This document shows positions 23,601 to 38,335 of a stretch of DNA of 64,000 nt, piece after piece. Under the pieces are notes generated by a model. That model was not told the DNA's origin. It did no database searches and worked only from the letters and a program-made list of their open reading frames with translations. Position 1 is the stretch's first letter. Each line of letters starts with the position of its first letter. Source of the stretch: Pleodorina starrii (taxonomy: Eukaryota; Chlorophyta; Chlorophyceae; Chlamydomonadales; Volvocaceae). Location: contig BRXU01000013.1 of the NCBI GenBank assembly GCA_030267565.1, forward strand, positions 1,590,001-1,654,000. Direction: 5' to 3'. The position numbers were made by a program, and so were the translations under genes.

Positions 23601-25644
23601 AGCACCATGAGGACATCGGGCGCCACATCCAGCGCCGCCGCAAGCGCCGCTGCCGCGGCGCAGCTCCGGAACCCACCGGCCTGCGGGCCCGTACCGCTGC
23701 CGTCAGGGTTGTCGGCCGCCAGCGCCGCCGCGGCGGCGGCGACCAACGCCGCCAAAAGCTCCGGGCCCAGAGCCGCTGCCGCGGCCGCCGCCACGGCCGA
23801 CGGCGACGGCGACGCGCCGCCGCCGGGCGCCGACGCGGAGGCGGCGGCCAGCGACGCTGCAGCGGAGGCGCTGGGGCCGGCCGGGCCCTGGCCGCCGCGG
23901 CCGCCGCGCGGCGTCAGGGCGGGGCCGGCGGCGACGGCGGCGCTGCCGCCCGGTGTGCCCGGAAACGTCGCCGAGAACGCATTGCGCGCCGCCGCCGCCG
24001 CCCCTCCATTGGCCTTGACCGGCGTCCCAGTGGGTTGCGTGCGGGAACGCGAGCCGTTGTCCGCCAACGATGCCGTAGCGGCGGCGGCGGCCGGGTCGTA
24101 CGTCGCCGCGAGGTGCCGTGCCAGCGCGGTGGCGGCGGCGCCAACGACGCGCCAGGCAGGCGCCTCCAGGGGCATCGGCGGCGGCGGTGCTGCCGCCGCC
24201 GCCGCCACATCCGGCACCGCCGCAGCGGCTGCGGCTCGGCGCGCCGACGTAATGTGCGCTCGGAGCAGCTCCGTCAGCCGTACGGCGATGCCTTGTACGG
24301 CAACATTGACGGCGTCCGCGTGCCTGACGCTGGACGCGCAAGCGTGGCGGGGGGCAAGTCAAGGCGAGGTGCGGTAGGGCGGGCTGAGCGCCGACGCAGC
24401 GGAACATTGCCCTGCATCCCTTCCCTTCCCTTTCCTTCCCTCCTTCCCCTTTCACCGTTCCTTCGGCCTCCCTCCTTTCCTCCGCTGCGATTCGTACTTC
24501 AAAGACGGGCAAAGCTACAGACCACTCACCCGCCCGACCCGCGGGTCACTACTGACGCGACGCCGCGCCGCGCTCGACGGCTATGCTGCAGCAACGCCGC
24601 CAGCAGCCCCTCCCACGCCGCCGCCAAACGGCCACCGTCGCCGAAATGCTCCGCTGCGGCTGCCGTACCCTCGTACGGCATCTGCGAGCCTGCCGAAGGC
24701 AGCAAGGCCTCCAGCGGCGCCGTCAGCAGCTCCGCTACCGCGTCGGCGGCCTCCCGCCGCCGCCGATTGGCGCTCTGGCTGCCTTCGTCCGGGATGAACG
24801 CCGCCGCCGGCGGCACGCCGCCGCCGCCGCCGTCGCCGGTCTTAACGGCCGCAACCGTCGACCCACCGCTTGCCAAGAGCTCCGCTGCCACCTGCCACAG
24901 CACCCAGGCGTAAGGGCACGGCGGCGGGCGACTGGCGCCCTCCAGCCCCGGCCGGCAGCAATCGCCATCGACCCGTGGGTCGCTCGGCTGCCGTGCTTTC
25001 GGGAATGGCGAAGGAGAGCGCGAGCGTCGCGGCAGGGGCGACCGCAACGGCGGAGGCGGAGGCGGCCGCAGCGCCGGGCAGCACAGCGCCGCCAGGCGCG
25101 GAGCCGCCGCCGCCGCACCGTTGCCGGCCGCCGCGCCGGCGCACGCCTCCCGCAGCGTCAAGCTCCGCAGCTGCTCCCGCCAACTGGACCACCACTCCGG
25201 CGGCCTCGCAGCTGCGGCGTGTTCGCCGCCGCCGCCGCCGCCGCCGCCAGCACTCTTCTCCAACTCCGGCACCGCCGCCGCTGCCGCCTTCAACGGGTCC
25301 ATCTGCCGGCTGACGGCCAGCCACGCCGCCACCGCCTCCGACCACAACGACGAAGGCGACGCCGACACGCGGCGCCCTCGGGCGCCTAGCTCGCCTAGCG
25401 GCGGCAGCAGCGGCGGCCTGTACGGCAGCTGAAGCAGGCGCGCCAGCAGCCGATCCAACTGGGGTCCCGCGTGGCTGCAGATGAGGCACCGCAGAGCTCG
25501 CCGCTGCCGCTGCTCCTCCGGCGATTCCGGCTGCTGCTGCTGCTGCTGCTGTGGTTGCCCGCGCGGCAACGGCGATGGCGGCGGCCGCGGCCGCGGCCCC
25601 GGAGTAGCACCGTCGGGAGCTGCATCCTCCGCAGCGCTCATCGT

Positions 25645-25682
<38 letters not shown>

Positions 25683-28600
25683 GCACGGTGGCGGCGGCGG
25701 CGACGGAGGCCGCTGGGGCGAGGAGAGCGGAGATCGCAGCACAGAACTGCATCCATAGGGCCCACGGCTGATTGCTGCCGCCGCCACCGTCATCCGTGGA
25801 AGCATCGTGGGCGGCGGCGGCGGCGCCGCCGCCACCGCCAGGCGCGTCCGGTTCGCCCTTGCAGGCAGACGCATGCAGTGACGGTGGAAAGAGAGGCAGC
25901 AACCGCTCCGAAACGCGGCCCCAGGCCTGCCATGCGGCTTCCACTGCCGCTGACCCGACTGGCCCCACTGAGCCGCCGTCGCCAGCTCCCTCCGCCGCCG
26001 CCACCGCCGCGGTGCGGCCATCGACGCCGGGCCCGCCCGCAGCCCGTACGGAAGCCTCCGCCGTCAGCTCAGCAGCGCAACGGAACATGCGCTTCAGCAG
26101 TCCGGCCCAGAACTCGACCGTAGACTGCACGGCCGCCGCCGCCGCTGCGGCGGCGGCGTCGGCCGCCGCATCACCGGCCGCCGACGTCATCAACGACGAT
26201 GACGGCGGCGGCAGCGGCGGCGGCAGGACGGCCGCTAGGAGGTCTGCCAGGGGCGTTAGGCTGGATTGGGAGGCGGTGGCGGTCAAGGTGAGGAGCACCT
26301 GCTGGGCACCAGCATCGGAACAGAGAACGAAACGAGAAGAACGGACAGTAAGGAATAAAGAGAAAAGGAAGAAGAAAAGAAAAGGAAAAAGAAAATGAGA
26401 AGGAAGGGAAGGGAAGGGATATCGGTACGTTGCAAGACGGAAAGGTAGGAAGGAAAACATTGCGAACCCTCTGTAAAACCACCCAAGCCCCCCTAAAGTC
26501 CTAAAACCCTAACAAGACGGCCCCACGTCCCCCTGAACCCATAAACCAAAACCCGCCTTCTTCAGCGTCGCGATCCGGGTCGCCACCAGTGCAGCCGACG
26601 AGCCCGCCGGTGAGCCCGCCGACGAGAAGCCGGGCACCCCGACCGCCTGCTGCAGCAGCGCCTTCGCCACCGGCTCCACCGCCGCAGACCAAACCTTGGG
26701 AAGCACCGGACCCCCGCACCGCAGCGCCTGATGCTGCAGATGATGTGGCTGCAGATGTGGCTGCGGATGTGGGGACTGCGGTGGAGGTTGCTGCTGCTGC
26801 TGGCGGCTCCAGACTCCGCCGCCGCTGTCGCCGCCGTCGGCGTCGCCGCTGTCGCCCGAGGAGGCGCCGCCGATGGTCTGCGGGCATTCGCGCGTTCAGA
26901 GCTTCAGTTCCGTTACCGACTTGCAGTGAGCGGCTGAGGCTTGGGAGGCGGTGCGGGTGCGGGTAGGCGGATCTGGATCAGATTCAGCATCTGGGTCAGA
27001 TTCAGCATCTGGGTCAGATTCAGCATCTGGGTCAGGATCAGCATCTGGGTCAGGGCGGGCTGCGCCATGTCCCTCCGGGCTCTGCGACCGGATCGGGTGA
27101 GGTGGAGGGGAGGTGCGGCCCGATACTGGAGGCCCTGGCCCCGGGCCCAGAAGCACCTCACTCGGCGCCCCACCTACCCCACCTGCCCCACCTGCCGCTC
27201 CTCGGAGGATTCACGAAGCAGCGGCCCCGGTGTAGACAGCCGACCACCACCACCACCACAGCCGCCGAGAGGGCCCTCCTGCTGCTGCTGCTGCTGCCGC
27301 TGCCATGTTCCGACACCACCGTCACCAGCCGGCGCCGCTGCCGTCTTCGCCGCTTCCGCCGGGTCCAGCACTGCAGCGGCCGCCGCCACCGCCGGGTGCA
27401 GGCGCCCCAGCGACCCCGACGCGCCGTACTCCTCGTACTCGCCGTACGGCTGCGAGAGCCGCTGAATCAGGTGCTGCCAGCAGTCCAGCGCGGCCGCACG
27501 AACCTCCGGGCGCCTGTTTAGGCACCACACGGGCGGCGTGGGCGGACACCAAAGGGTTGGCGGCTTGAGTCAAGAAAGGTCGACGACGGCAGACAGAGGC
27601 GCTTACGGTGGAGAGAAAGGCCGTTGGGAGGGATTGTTGGGTACGGCCCTGAAAAACACCCACTATCGCCCACCACCACATGCCACCGCCACCACCACCA
27701 CTACCACGACCGCCGCCGGGTTGCCACCCACTTGTCAAACTTGGCGGCGTGCTCCAACGGCGCCACCACCAGCCGCAACCGACCCATGCTGTTGGCGCCG
27801 CCACCCGCGGGCCGCTGCTGCTGCTGCTGGGGCTGCTGCAGCGACTGCGGTGGCGGTGCCGGTAGTTGTGGTGGGGGCGGGGGCGGGGGCGGGGGGAGCT
27901 CTCCGTGCTCCCGGAATGTGTCGTACAGGTCCTTCCAGGCGGCGAAGGCGGCGCAGGGCAGCCGGGTGCTCGCCTGGCAGGTGAAGCAGGGCTTGAGGAT
28001 CTGCGCAGGGGAGGGGAGGGGAGGGGAAAGGGGAGGGGAGAAGGCGGTTCCGGAGCAAGTGCCGGGGAGCAGAGGGGGGCAGGGAAGGGCCAACACAGAG
28101 AGGGGCAGAAAGGGCTACGGGGCCGACCCCAGCTACACACAGGGCTGGGCAGATCAGGACGCCAGCCCCGCCCCGCCCAGCCCAGAAACGACACCATGAA
28201 GTTAAGAGTCGGCGCACCTTTCCCTGCCACCCCGCCCCGACCGCCCCTTTGCAAGTCCCCACCAGGCCGCCGGCCCAACACCAGCCCCGCCACACCGCCG
28301 CCCCGTGCCGACCCGCCCCTGCACCCCCCCCCCCTTCCACCACCGCCGCCCCTGCACCACCCCACCACCACCGCCCCTGCCCCACCACCACCACCGCCCC
28401 TGTCCCCTGCCCCTCCCTCCTCCCCAGCACTCACGTCCAGCAGCTTCTGCCCCAGCCCCGGCACCCGCACAAAGGCGGGTCCCAGCAGCCGCACCGCCGC
28501 CCCCCACGCCTCCACCGCCACCAGGGCCCGCTCCACAAGCGGCTCGGGGGCGGTGCTGCCCTTCGGGAGGCGGGTCACGAGGCCGACCTGAGGCCGGGGC

Positions 28601-31498
28601 CAGGGCCGGGGGCCACGTGAGTGAGGGGGCGGTTGAGTGGGGCGTGGGGCAACGGTGGAAGGCGGAAGGGTGGAAGAGAGCTGGTGGGTTGGGACAGCCC
28701 GACTTGTGCACAAGCCTGAGTTGGTCGACAGGCGGACAGACGGACAGGCGACGGAGCGATGGAAAGGGCGGTAACGGTGCCCGGAAGGCGCCGGGGGTTG
28801 CCGGATGGAAGGCGGCGTGGGAGAAGAGCGCCGCGCGGGCGAGGAGGGCGAGAAAGGAGGCGAGGTGGGGCAAGGTGGGGTAAAGGGCGCCGCGACCCAC
28901 GCCGCCAGACCCCCCTACCCCCCCCCCCCCGATCTGGCAGCTCCCACCATCTGCGCCATCTCCCCAAGCATGCTGCCCGTCAGCCGCGACGCCAACTGCC
29001 GCCTCACGAGCTCCACCTCCGCAGCCGCAGCAGCAGCAGACTTCTCATCGCGAGAGGCCGGCGAGCCACCACCACCACCGCCACCACCACCACCACCACC
29101 ACCGCCACCGCCGGCGCCGGCAGCGGTGCCACACTCGCCGCGGCTGCGCGCCGCCAGGGCCGCCGCCAGGTGTTGCGTCAGTTGGACCGCCTCCTCCCGG
29201 ATCTGACGGAGGATGGCGGCCTTGGCCTTGACCTTGGCTGGCTGCGGAGAAGGGAAGGGAAGAGAAGGGGAAGGGGGAGACACACCAATAGCATTACATA
29301 ACATATACCGTAATCCTTGCTTTTCGTGTGTGTGTGCGTGATATGTCCTGCCAGGTTAGGCAACTGCGGAGAAGCGACTGATTCGGGCGGCACGCGCGGC
29401 GCGGTGCGCTTTTGAATGTGGGGGCAAACGTGCCTGATCAGGCACCTCCCGCAGCCTTGTGCTCCCCTCGCTACCTGCGACTCCTCCTCTGCCACCGCCA
29501 GCATCAGAGTCCACACCGGTGGGCCCCAGACGCCCGCCGCAGCGGTTGCCTCATCAGGCAACAGAGCCAGCAGCCGCCGCACCGCCCCGAGCGCTTGCAA
29601 GGACACCAGCGGGCTGAGGCGGAGCGACAGGGGGGAGGGAGGGAGGGAGGGAGGGCGTCGAGTACCGCGCAGCCTGCGAATCGGCAGCTATCCAACGCAA
29701 AACCAACCCATCTGCCCCTGACATACCCCAAACAAGCCCAAGCGCAAACCCAAACCCGCAGTCCCCCAACCCCCCAGTCCCCCAACCCGCCCCCACCTCC
29801 GCCAGCTGTTCTCCAGCGGCAAGCAGCCCGCCAGCGCCTCCAGCAGTGGACCCCCTCCCCCCGGCGGCAGTGCGCCCCTCAGCCGCCAGGCCGGCAGCTG
29901 CTGCGTCTGAACCACCCATAGGGACAACTTGACGCGATCCTGGGCGCACAGCGGTGGGGCAACGGGAAGCACACGCGTGGGTGTATGCCGTACCGTGTTC
30001 CCGTACCGGGGCCAGTGGGCGAGGGCCCCGGGGAGAGAAACGCTCTTTTTGGGAAGTGCCCGGGAGGAGCGGGTGAGGGGCCGGCAGATGACGAGATGAG
30101 ACCCACCCAGCCACCCACCTTGGCTGACTCCCTCCGCAAACCCGCCAGCAGCGTCCGGAGAAGTTGCTGGCAGTACGGCTCTGCAGTACAGCAGTACAGC
30201 GACAGGGAGTAGGAAGCGGGGAAGTAGAACGGCGCGGTGAGGTCACACGGGGAGTCGGGACGCGGCGGGACGGGACGTAGCACGGAAAGGGGGGCCACAG
30301 CCCGCGTGGTGGCGCAAATGAACCATCGCGACCCACCGACCCACCGACCCACCCGGGAGCTTCTGCGCCTCCTCTTGCGACTGTAACAACAGCCCCAACA
30401 GCTTCAGCGCAGCCAGGCCACTTTCCGACGGAGGGCGGGGGTAAGGGACAAAGTGGGGGAGGAGGGGGAGGGAGGAAAGGGTCTTGGCAGTGCGAAAGGC
30501 CCTGGTTCCGGAGTTACTTGCACGGCGCACCTCGCCTCTCTCTCTTGTCTCCCTCTCTCTCGGCCGTCCCGAGCCACATGAGGTGGCTAATCGAGGCTCC
30601 TGACCAAACGGGGCACCGCCACAATCCCCCAATCCCGCAATCCAGAGCCCTCCCTCCATTCCTCCCTCCCCCCGGGCATGAGCTGCAAAACCCACCCAGG
30701 GCCCTCCCTCCCTGGGCCCTCCCTCTCACCGCGCTCTGCTGTCTGTGCGGCCCCATGGCCTTCCCCCTTCCCCTTTCCCTCTCCCTCACATGCGCCCCCG
30801 CGCAGCCGAACCCCTGGAACGCCCTCGCCTGCCTCCACCCTCACCCTCGTCAGCCTCCAACCACCAACCACCAACCGCCAACCGCCAACTCACGTGCCCC
30901 CGTCCTCCCCCGCCGATCCCACGTCGCCCAGCAGGACCTCCCACTCCAGCTGCCCCGTCATCACCGCAAACAGCTCCGAGGGGGGAAGCGCCGAAACCGC
31001 CGCCGCCGCCGCCGCGACGGTGGCAGCAGCAGCGGCCGAGCCCGCCGCCGCGTCCGCACTCCCCGCCGCCTGAACCGGCGTGTGTCCCTGCCCCTGCCCC
31101 CGCCCCTGCTGGTGCCACTGGGCCGATCGCTCCACCAATGCGTCCGAGTATAGCGAGTAGATGCGGAGGCGGCTGGCCGGGTCGAGGGCGGACAGCTGCG
31201 GCAGCAACAGCGCTCCGCCCCCCGCGTTGCCGCTGCCCGCGCGGGGACCGAGGCTGGGCTCCGCGCCGGCTGGCGGGGTGGAGGCGGCGAGGCTGCCGGG
31301 GCCGTGGCGGGCGGAGCCGCTCCGCGACCGCGGCGGCGGCGGCATCGCCGACACCGCGGCAGGGATGGTGTCGTTGTTCATTGGACTGGGACAGGGCGTG
31401 CTGGCCGCTGCGGCGCTGCTGCCGCAGCAAGCAAGGGGGGCCGTGTGCGGCGGTGGTTGCACTGCTGCCGCTGCCCCGGAAGCCTGCGGTTGGGACAT
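19419..31498 (-). CDS. Very large RIF1-like protein (RIF1 N-terminal HEAT-type domain)
   Basis: Probable orthologue of RIF1, which recruits PP1 to control replication timing and acts at telomeres and breaks. Exons: complement(19419..23175, 23289..24329, 24530..26298, 26527..26877, 27192..27513, 27732..28000, 28435..28587, 28948..29241, 29475..29613, 29797..29939, 30119..30180, 30353..30420, 30894..31498). Total 8973 nt, 2990 residues; all twelve junctions are GT-AG and in phase. The N-terminal third is helical-repeat sequence (GLAALKLLGLLLQSQEEA, SLQALGAVRRLLALLPDE). Around residues 500-590 it shows the RIF1_N-like pattern AFAAWKDLYDTF, GRLRLVVAPL, RAAALDCWQHLIQRL. The C-terminal half is disordered: Ala/Gly/Pro runs, poly-Gln, basic NLS-like clusters (PRRKRQRV, KRPRR, KRRRR) and a SUMO-binding-like VIELD followed by acidic residues. 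Start is the first ATG in frame. The last exon's end is uncertain: ATG|GTGGGT near 19530 could be a donor. An unrelated HEAT protein is the alternative. Confidence 0.62.
26975..27062. repeat. 18-bp tandem repeat in a RIF1-like intron
   Basis: Four to five copies of CATCTGGGTCAGATTCAG-like units lie between exons 26527..26877 and 27192..27513. On the minus strand one frame reads as DPDAES repeats, another as LTQMLN repeats. Flanking exons join in phase without it, so I treat it as intronic. Confidence 0.7.
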
Positions 31499-32227
31499 GG
31501 ATTTACGAAATGTGGGGGCCAAGGAAATTATGGGGTAACATGCTATCGTCGTCGTGCTTCCCAAAAGTATGGTGGAATATGCAGGAACGTCCGGCGGGGC
31601 CCCAGGGCAGGCACCTGTTGCCCTGCTGCAGGCGCCTCTGCGACCAACGGTGACGCGGCCGGGAGAGAGTCTTACCTTTAAATCTCCAGTCTTTGCGAGT
31701 TTATTCAGGTCGCTGCAGGGCGAAGGGATTATAACTCACGCTTCCGTGAGCTGCATTCCCAAGCTCTAGTCCCACCTCGCCGCTGTCAGGTAATACTATA
31801 CATATGACCATACCAGGGATTATAAGAAGTCTTCATTAAAGTATGATCGGCTGTGTTCGCCAAGGCAATGCCTAAAGAAGGCGGTTTCGCGCCTATTCAG
31901 ACTGTGAGTTGCAACTTATGAGCGCAATGCAAGTGTTTTGTGTTAAGAAGTCGCGGTTGCAAACGTTATCTCTTTGCGGAATTGCCAGTCTTAATTGGCG
32001 ACGTACTGAAAAAAGTGGGTGCTGCGATCCGTGCTGCGCCTCTCCGTGTACGATTCCACGGGAGGCAAAATCGGAAGCGAATTACGCACGTGTCTACATG
32101 TAAAGCTTTAACGCTTGGCGGCAATGAGCGGCAGCGCACTCTAACTTTGGACTCGCGACTCAATCCCTTGCAAGCCGCCTCGGCCACTTCCCGACCAGAG
32201 CGTCGCGCCAGAGGGCTCAGCAGAGAC
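31499..32227. promoter_or_regulatory. Divergent upstream interval, RIF1-like / aminotransferase
   Basis: The two start codons face away from each other over 729 bp, so both promoters and 5' UTRs are expected here. The middle (about 31780-32000) is AT-rich compared with the flanks. An in-frame open stretch precedes the aminotransferase ATG back to about 31940 but contains no earlier ATG in frame. No specific element is assigned. Confidence 0.4.
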
Positions 32228-35988
<3,761 letters not shown>

Positions 35989-37527
35989 AAACTAAAAACT
36001 GATTTCGAGAGCGATTGCGGCAGCGGCCAAGCAACCGTCCACCGCCAGCCGTCGTCAACGGCGGTTGATTTGGTGCGTGGTGGGGTGGGGTGGGGTGGGC
36101 AACGGGCAGGGTGCTTGGTGGGGTGGGAAGTTCGAGGGGCGGGTGGGGAGGAGGAGGGGTTTGTCCGCTCCGGGAGTGAGGAGCGGGTGGGTATATTCGA
36201 GCGAGCGAGCGGGCGGGCGGGCGGGCGGGAGGGCGCATACAGGGAACAAGAGGGGATGGCAGTTGGGACTTGGGAGCGTGCCTGCGCGTGCGCGTGCGCG
36301 TTTGCGGCGTTGTTTTCCTTGAGAGTTGGGCTCTGTTGGCTTGTCCGCTTGGCGGCATTGGTGGGGGTGGTTTGGGTAGAGGCGGAACGGCAAAGTGCGA
36401 CCGCACGCGCGCGGGGAAGGGGTGTGTGTGTTGGCGCCAGGTGGGGGCAGGCTGTACAGCACGGTAATGGTACAGTACGGAGAAACCGGTAATTGTTTTT
36501 GTGTTGTGCAACTCCCACCCGACCTGGCGGAGAAGTCGGTCTCGCGGGGCCACACAGGTCACGAGGCGGCACAGCTGACAACGCAGCGCGTTGTTTAACG
36601 TCGCTGTCACTGTCAGTGTGAATCCCGTCAAAACCGACGGGCGCCATGTCGCGTGGGTCTGTCTGTGGAAAAGGTAAATGCGCCCCGGGCTCGCTGGAAC
36701 CCGAATTGCCACAGTCCCCAAGATCATCACCCGCTCGTGGTCTGCTTTCCAGAGTACGCGTCTGCGGAGCACGGGCATTTGCCGTACAGTGCAGCGGTCA
36801 TGGATCAGGTGGAGCAAGGTGGAGTCACGATGTGTGTCCGCGCTTGGCTGCGTGATGTGTTGCGGAGTGGAAAGTGACGGGATCGCGGTCCCCCGAGCGG
36901 AGGAGGAAGGTCGTTGGGTGACCTGACCGCACCATGTATGTGCTGCAGCGAGCAGCGATGGACACAGGGAAGCGCGACACGGACCGCTCCTGCGTCGGGG
37001 CGTTTTTTCATTGTGTAAGGAAATGAGTGCTCCCTGCGTGCAGTATGCGCAATCGCGACGACTGGCATGCTTTTGCGGCACTGGTTGGGAGGGAAATTTC
37101 GGAAAGGGACGCGATCAGCTACCCAGCATATGATTTGAGTGTCGTGAAATGCCGAGCAATCAATCGGGAACCCTGTGGAAAAGGTGAAATCGTGAAACGA
37201 ACTTGTACAATCGAACCGTACACGGGTTCCCTTTCCACCGACGTTCTCGCCAGCGCCTGGCACCCTACCATTTCAGCGACCTTAATTCATTCATTGCTCC
37301 TGGGCAACGTTTTATACGTGACAGGCTGCTTTCCGGCCACACCCTCCCACTCAGCGCTACAAACCAAGAAAACCGGTGACCAGGGCTCTGCCCGTGCCAG
37401 CCCTTTTATGCGGCAAGAGGACGTTTGCAGTACCTAAGCATACTGTGCAATCTGTGCATTTCCAAGGCAGTGCTGCTCCGCTTGAGAGTCTTGCTGAACG
37501 CTTAACTTGCGCGGAAAGCGCTGTCCA

Positions 37528-38335
37528 ATGGGCCAATGCAGCAGCACCTCCAAGCAGCAGCGCAATAAGACAGAGGCTTTGGAGCGCTTTGATTCACCGG
37601 CATTGGACGAGGACGAGGTGCGCCCGGCCAGTAAGCGCTTGTGTTGTCACTGTACCGCGACGCCCGCTTCTGGCCGCAGACGAGCGATGAGCAAGGCGAC
37701 ATTGTTGAGCCGCAACTATCAGGGCCAAGGCAGCAAAGGCGAGCGATAGACGAACGCGCGCGACGTGACGGAGTCGAGCGCAAGCAGGTGAGGTGGTCGC
37801 ATTTGAATCTCATGATGTAGACTTGATCGTCGATACACCGGACAGGGCTGTGGCGCTGCTCCGAAAGCGCGCCCTGCAACGTCCATTACCGTCTGCATGT
37901 CATACCGCTTTCGGGGCTCGGTCCGATAATTATTTGGCAGCGGCAGTGGCCTGGCGTTAAGTCGCAGTGTGCTTCCCGTCATGGCAGGCCCAGGACTTCG
38001 GCCTGACTGCTTTGCGTCCGAGCTTGGACGACAACACGTGTGCGGCGTTGCTGGCCCTGCGAATGGGTCGGGGCAGCAGCGTCGGTGGCATTCTCAACAC
38101 GACAGGCTCAATCGCCAGCGGCGAAAACGTGGTAACATCGGTCGAGGGTTGCTCGCCGCGGGTCGGCTCGAAAGCAGTGGACTCGGGGAAATCAGGCGTG
38201 CCGCAGCGGCCGTCGCTGCTCAGCAAGCCGACGAGGTCCTCGACCTCCGAATCCAACGAACGACTGGAGAAGTTGCTCGCGTGCGGAGAAGGCGGCAGCG
38301 CGCCGTCGGTGCCGCCCATCCCAGCACAGAGCTGA
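37528..38335 (+). CDS. Candidate gene, protein with possible N-myristoylation signal
   Basis: Weak model: exon one 37528..37630 begins MGQCSSTSKQQRNK, where Gly2 and Cys4 fit an N-myristoylation/palmitoylation signal. It splices GCCA|GTAAGC to an acceptor before 37788, with matching phase, into a frame reading EVVAFESHDVDLIVDTPDRA and LLRKRALQRP. That frame meets a TAA at 37958-37960, then continues in the same frame (AQDFGLTALRPSLDD) to TGA 38333-38335 with a Ser-rich tail and ERLEKLLACGEGG. A 42-nt in-frame intron 37946-37987 (GT...AG) would remove the stop, but that is unusually short; a degraded gene is the other reading. Product would be about 200 residues. A minus-strand frame overlaps the second half and cannot be excluded. 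No family is recognised. Confidence 0.3.

Noticed and set aside
18838..25765. Long Ala/Arg/Pro-rich plus-strand ORFs, and alternative-frame minus ORFs
   Set aside because: They are antisense or off-frame shadows of the GC-rich, low-complexity RIF1-like exons, whose frame is fixed by phase-consistent splicing.
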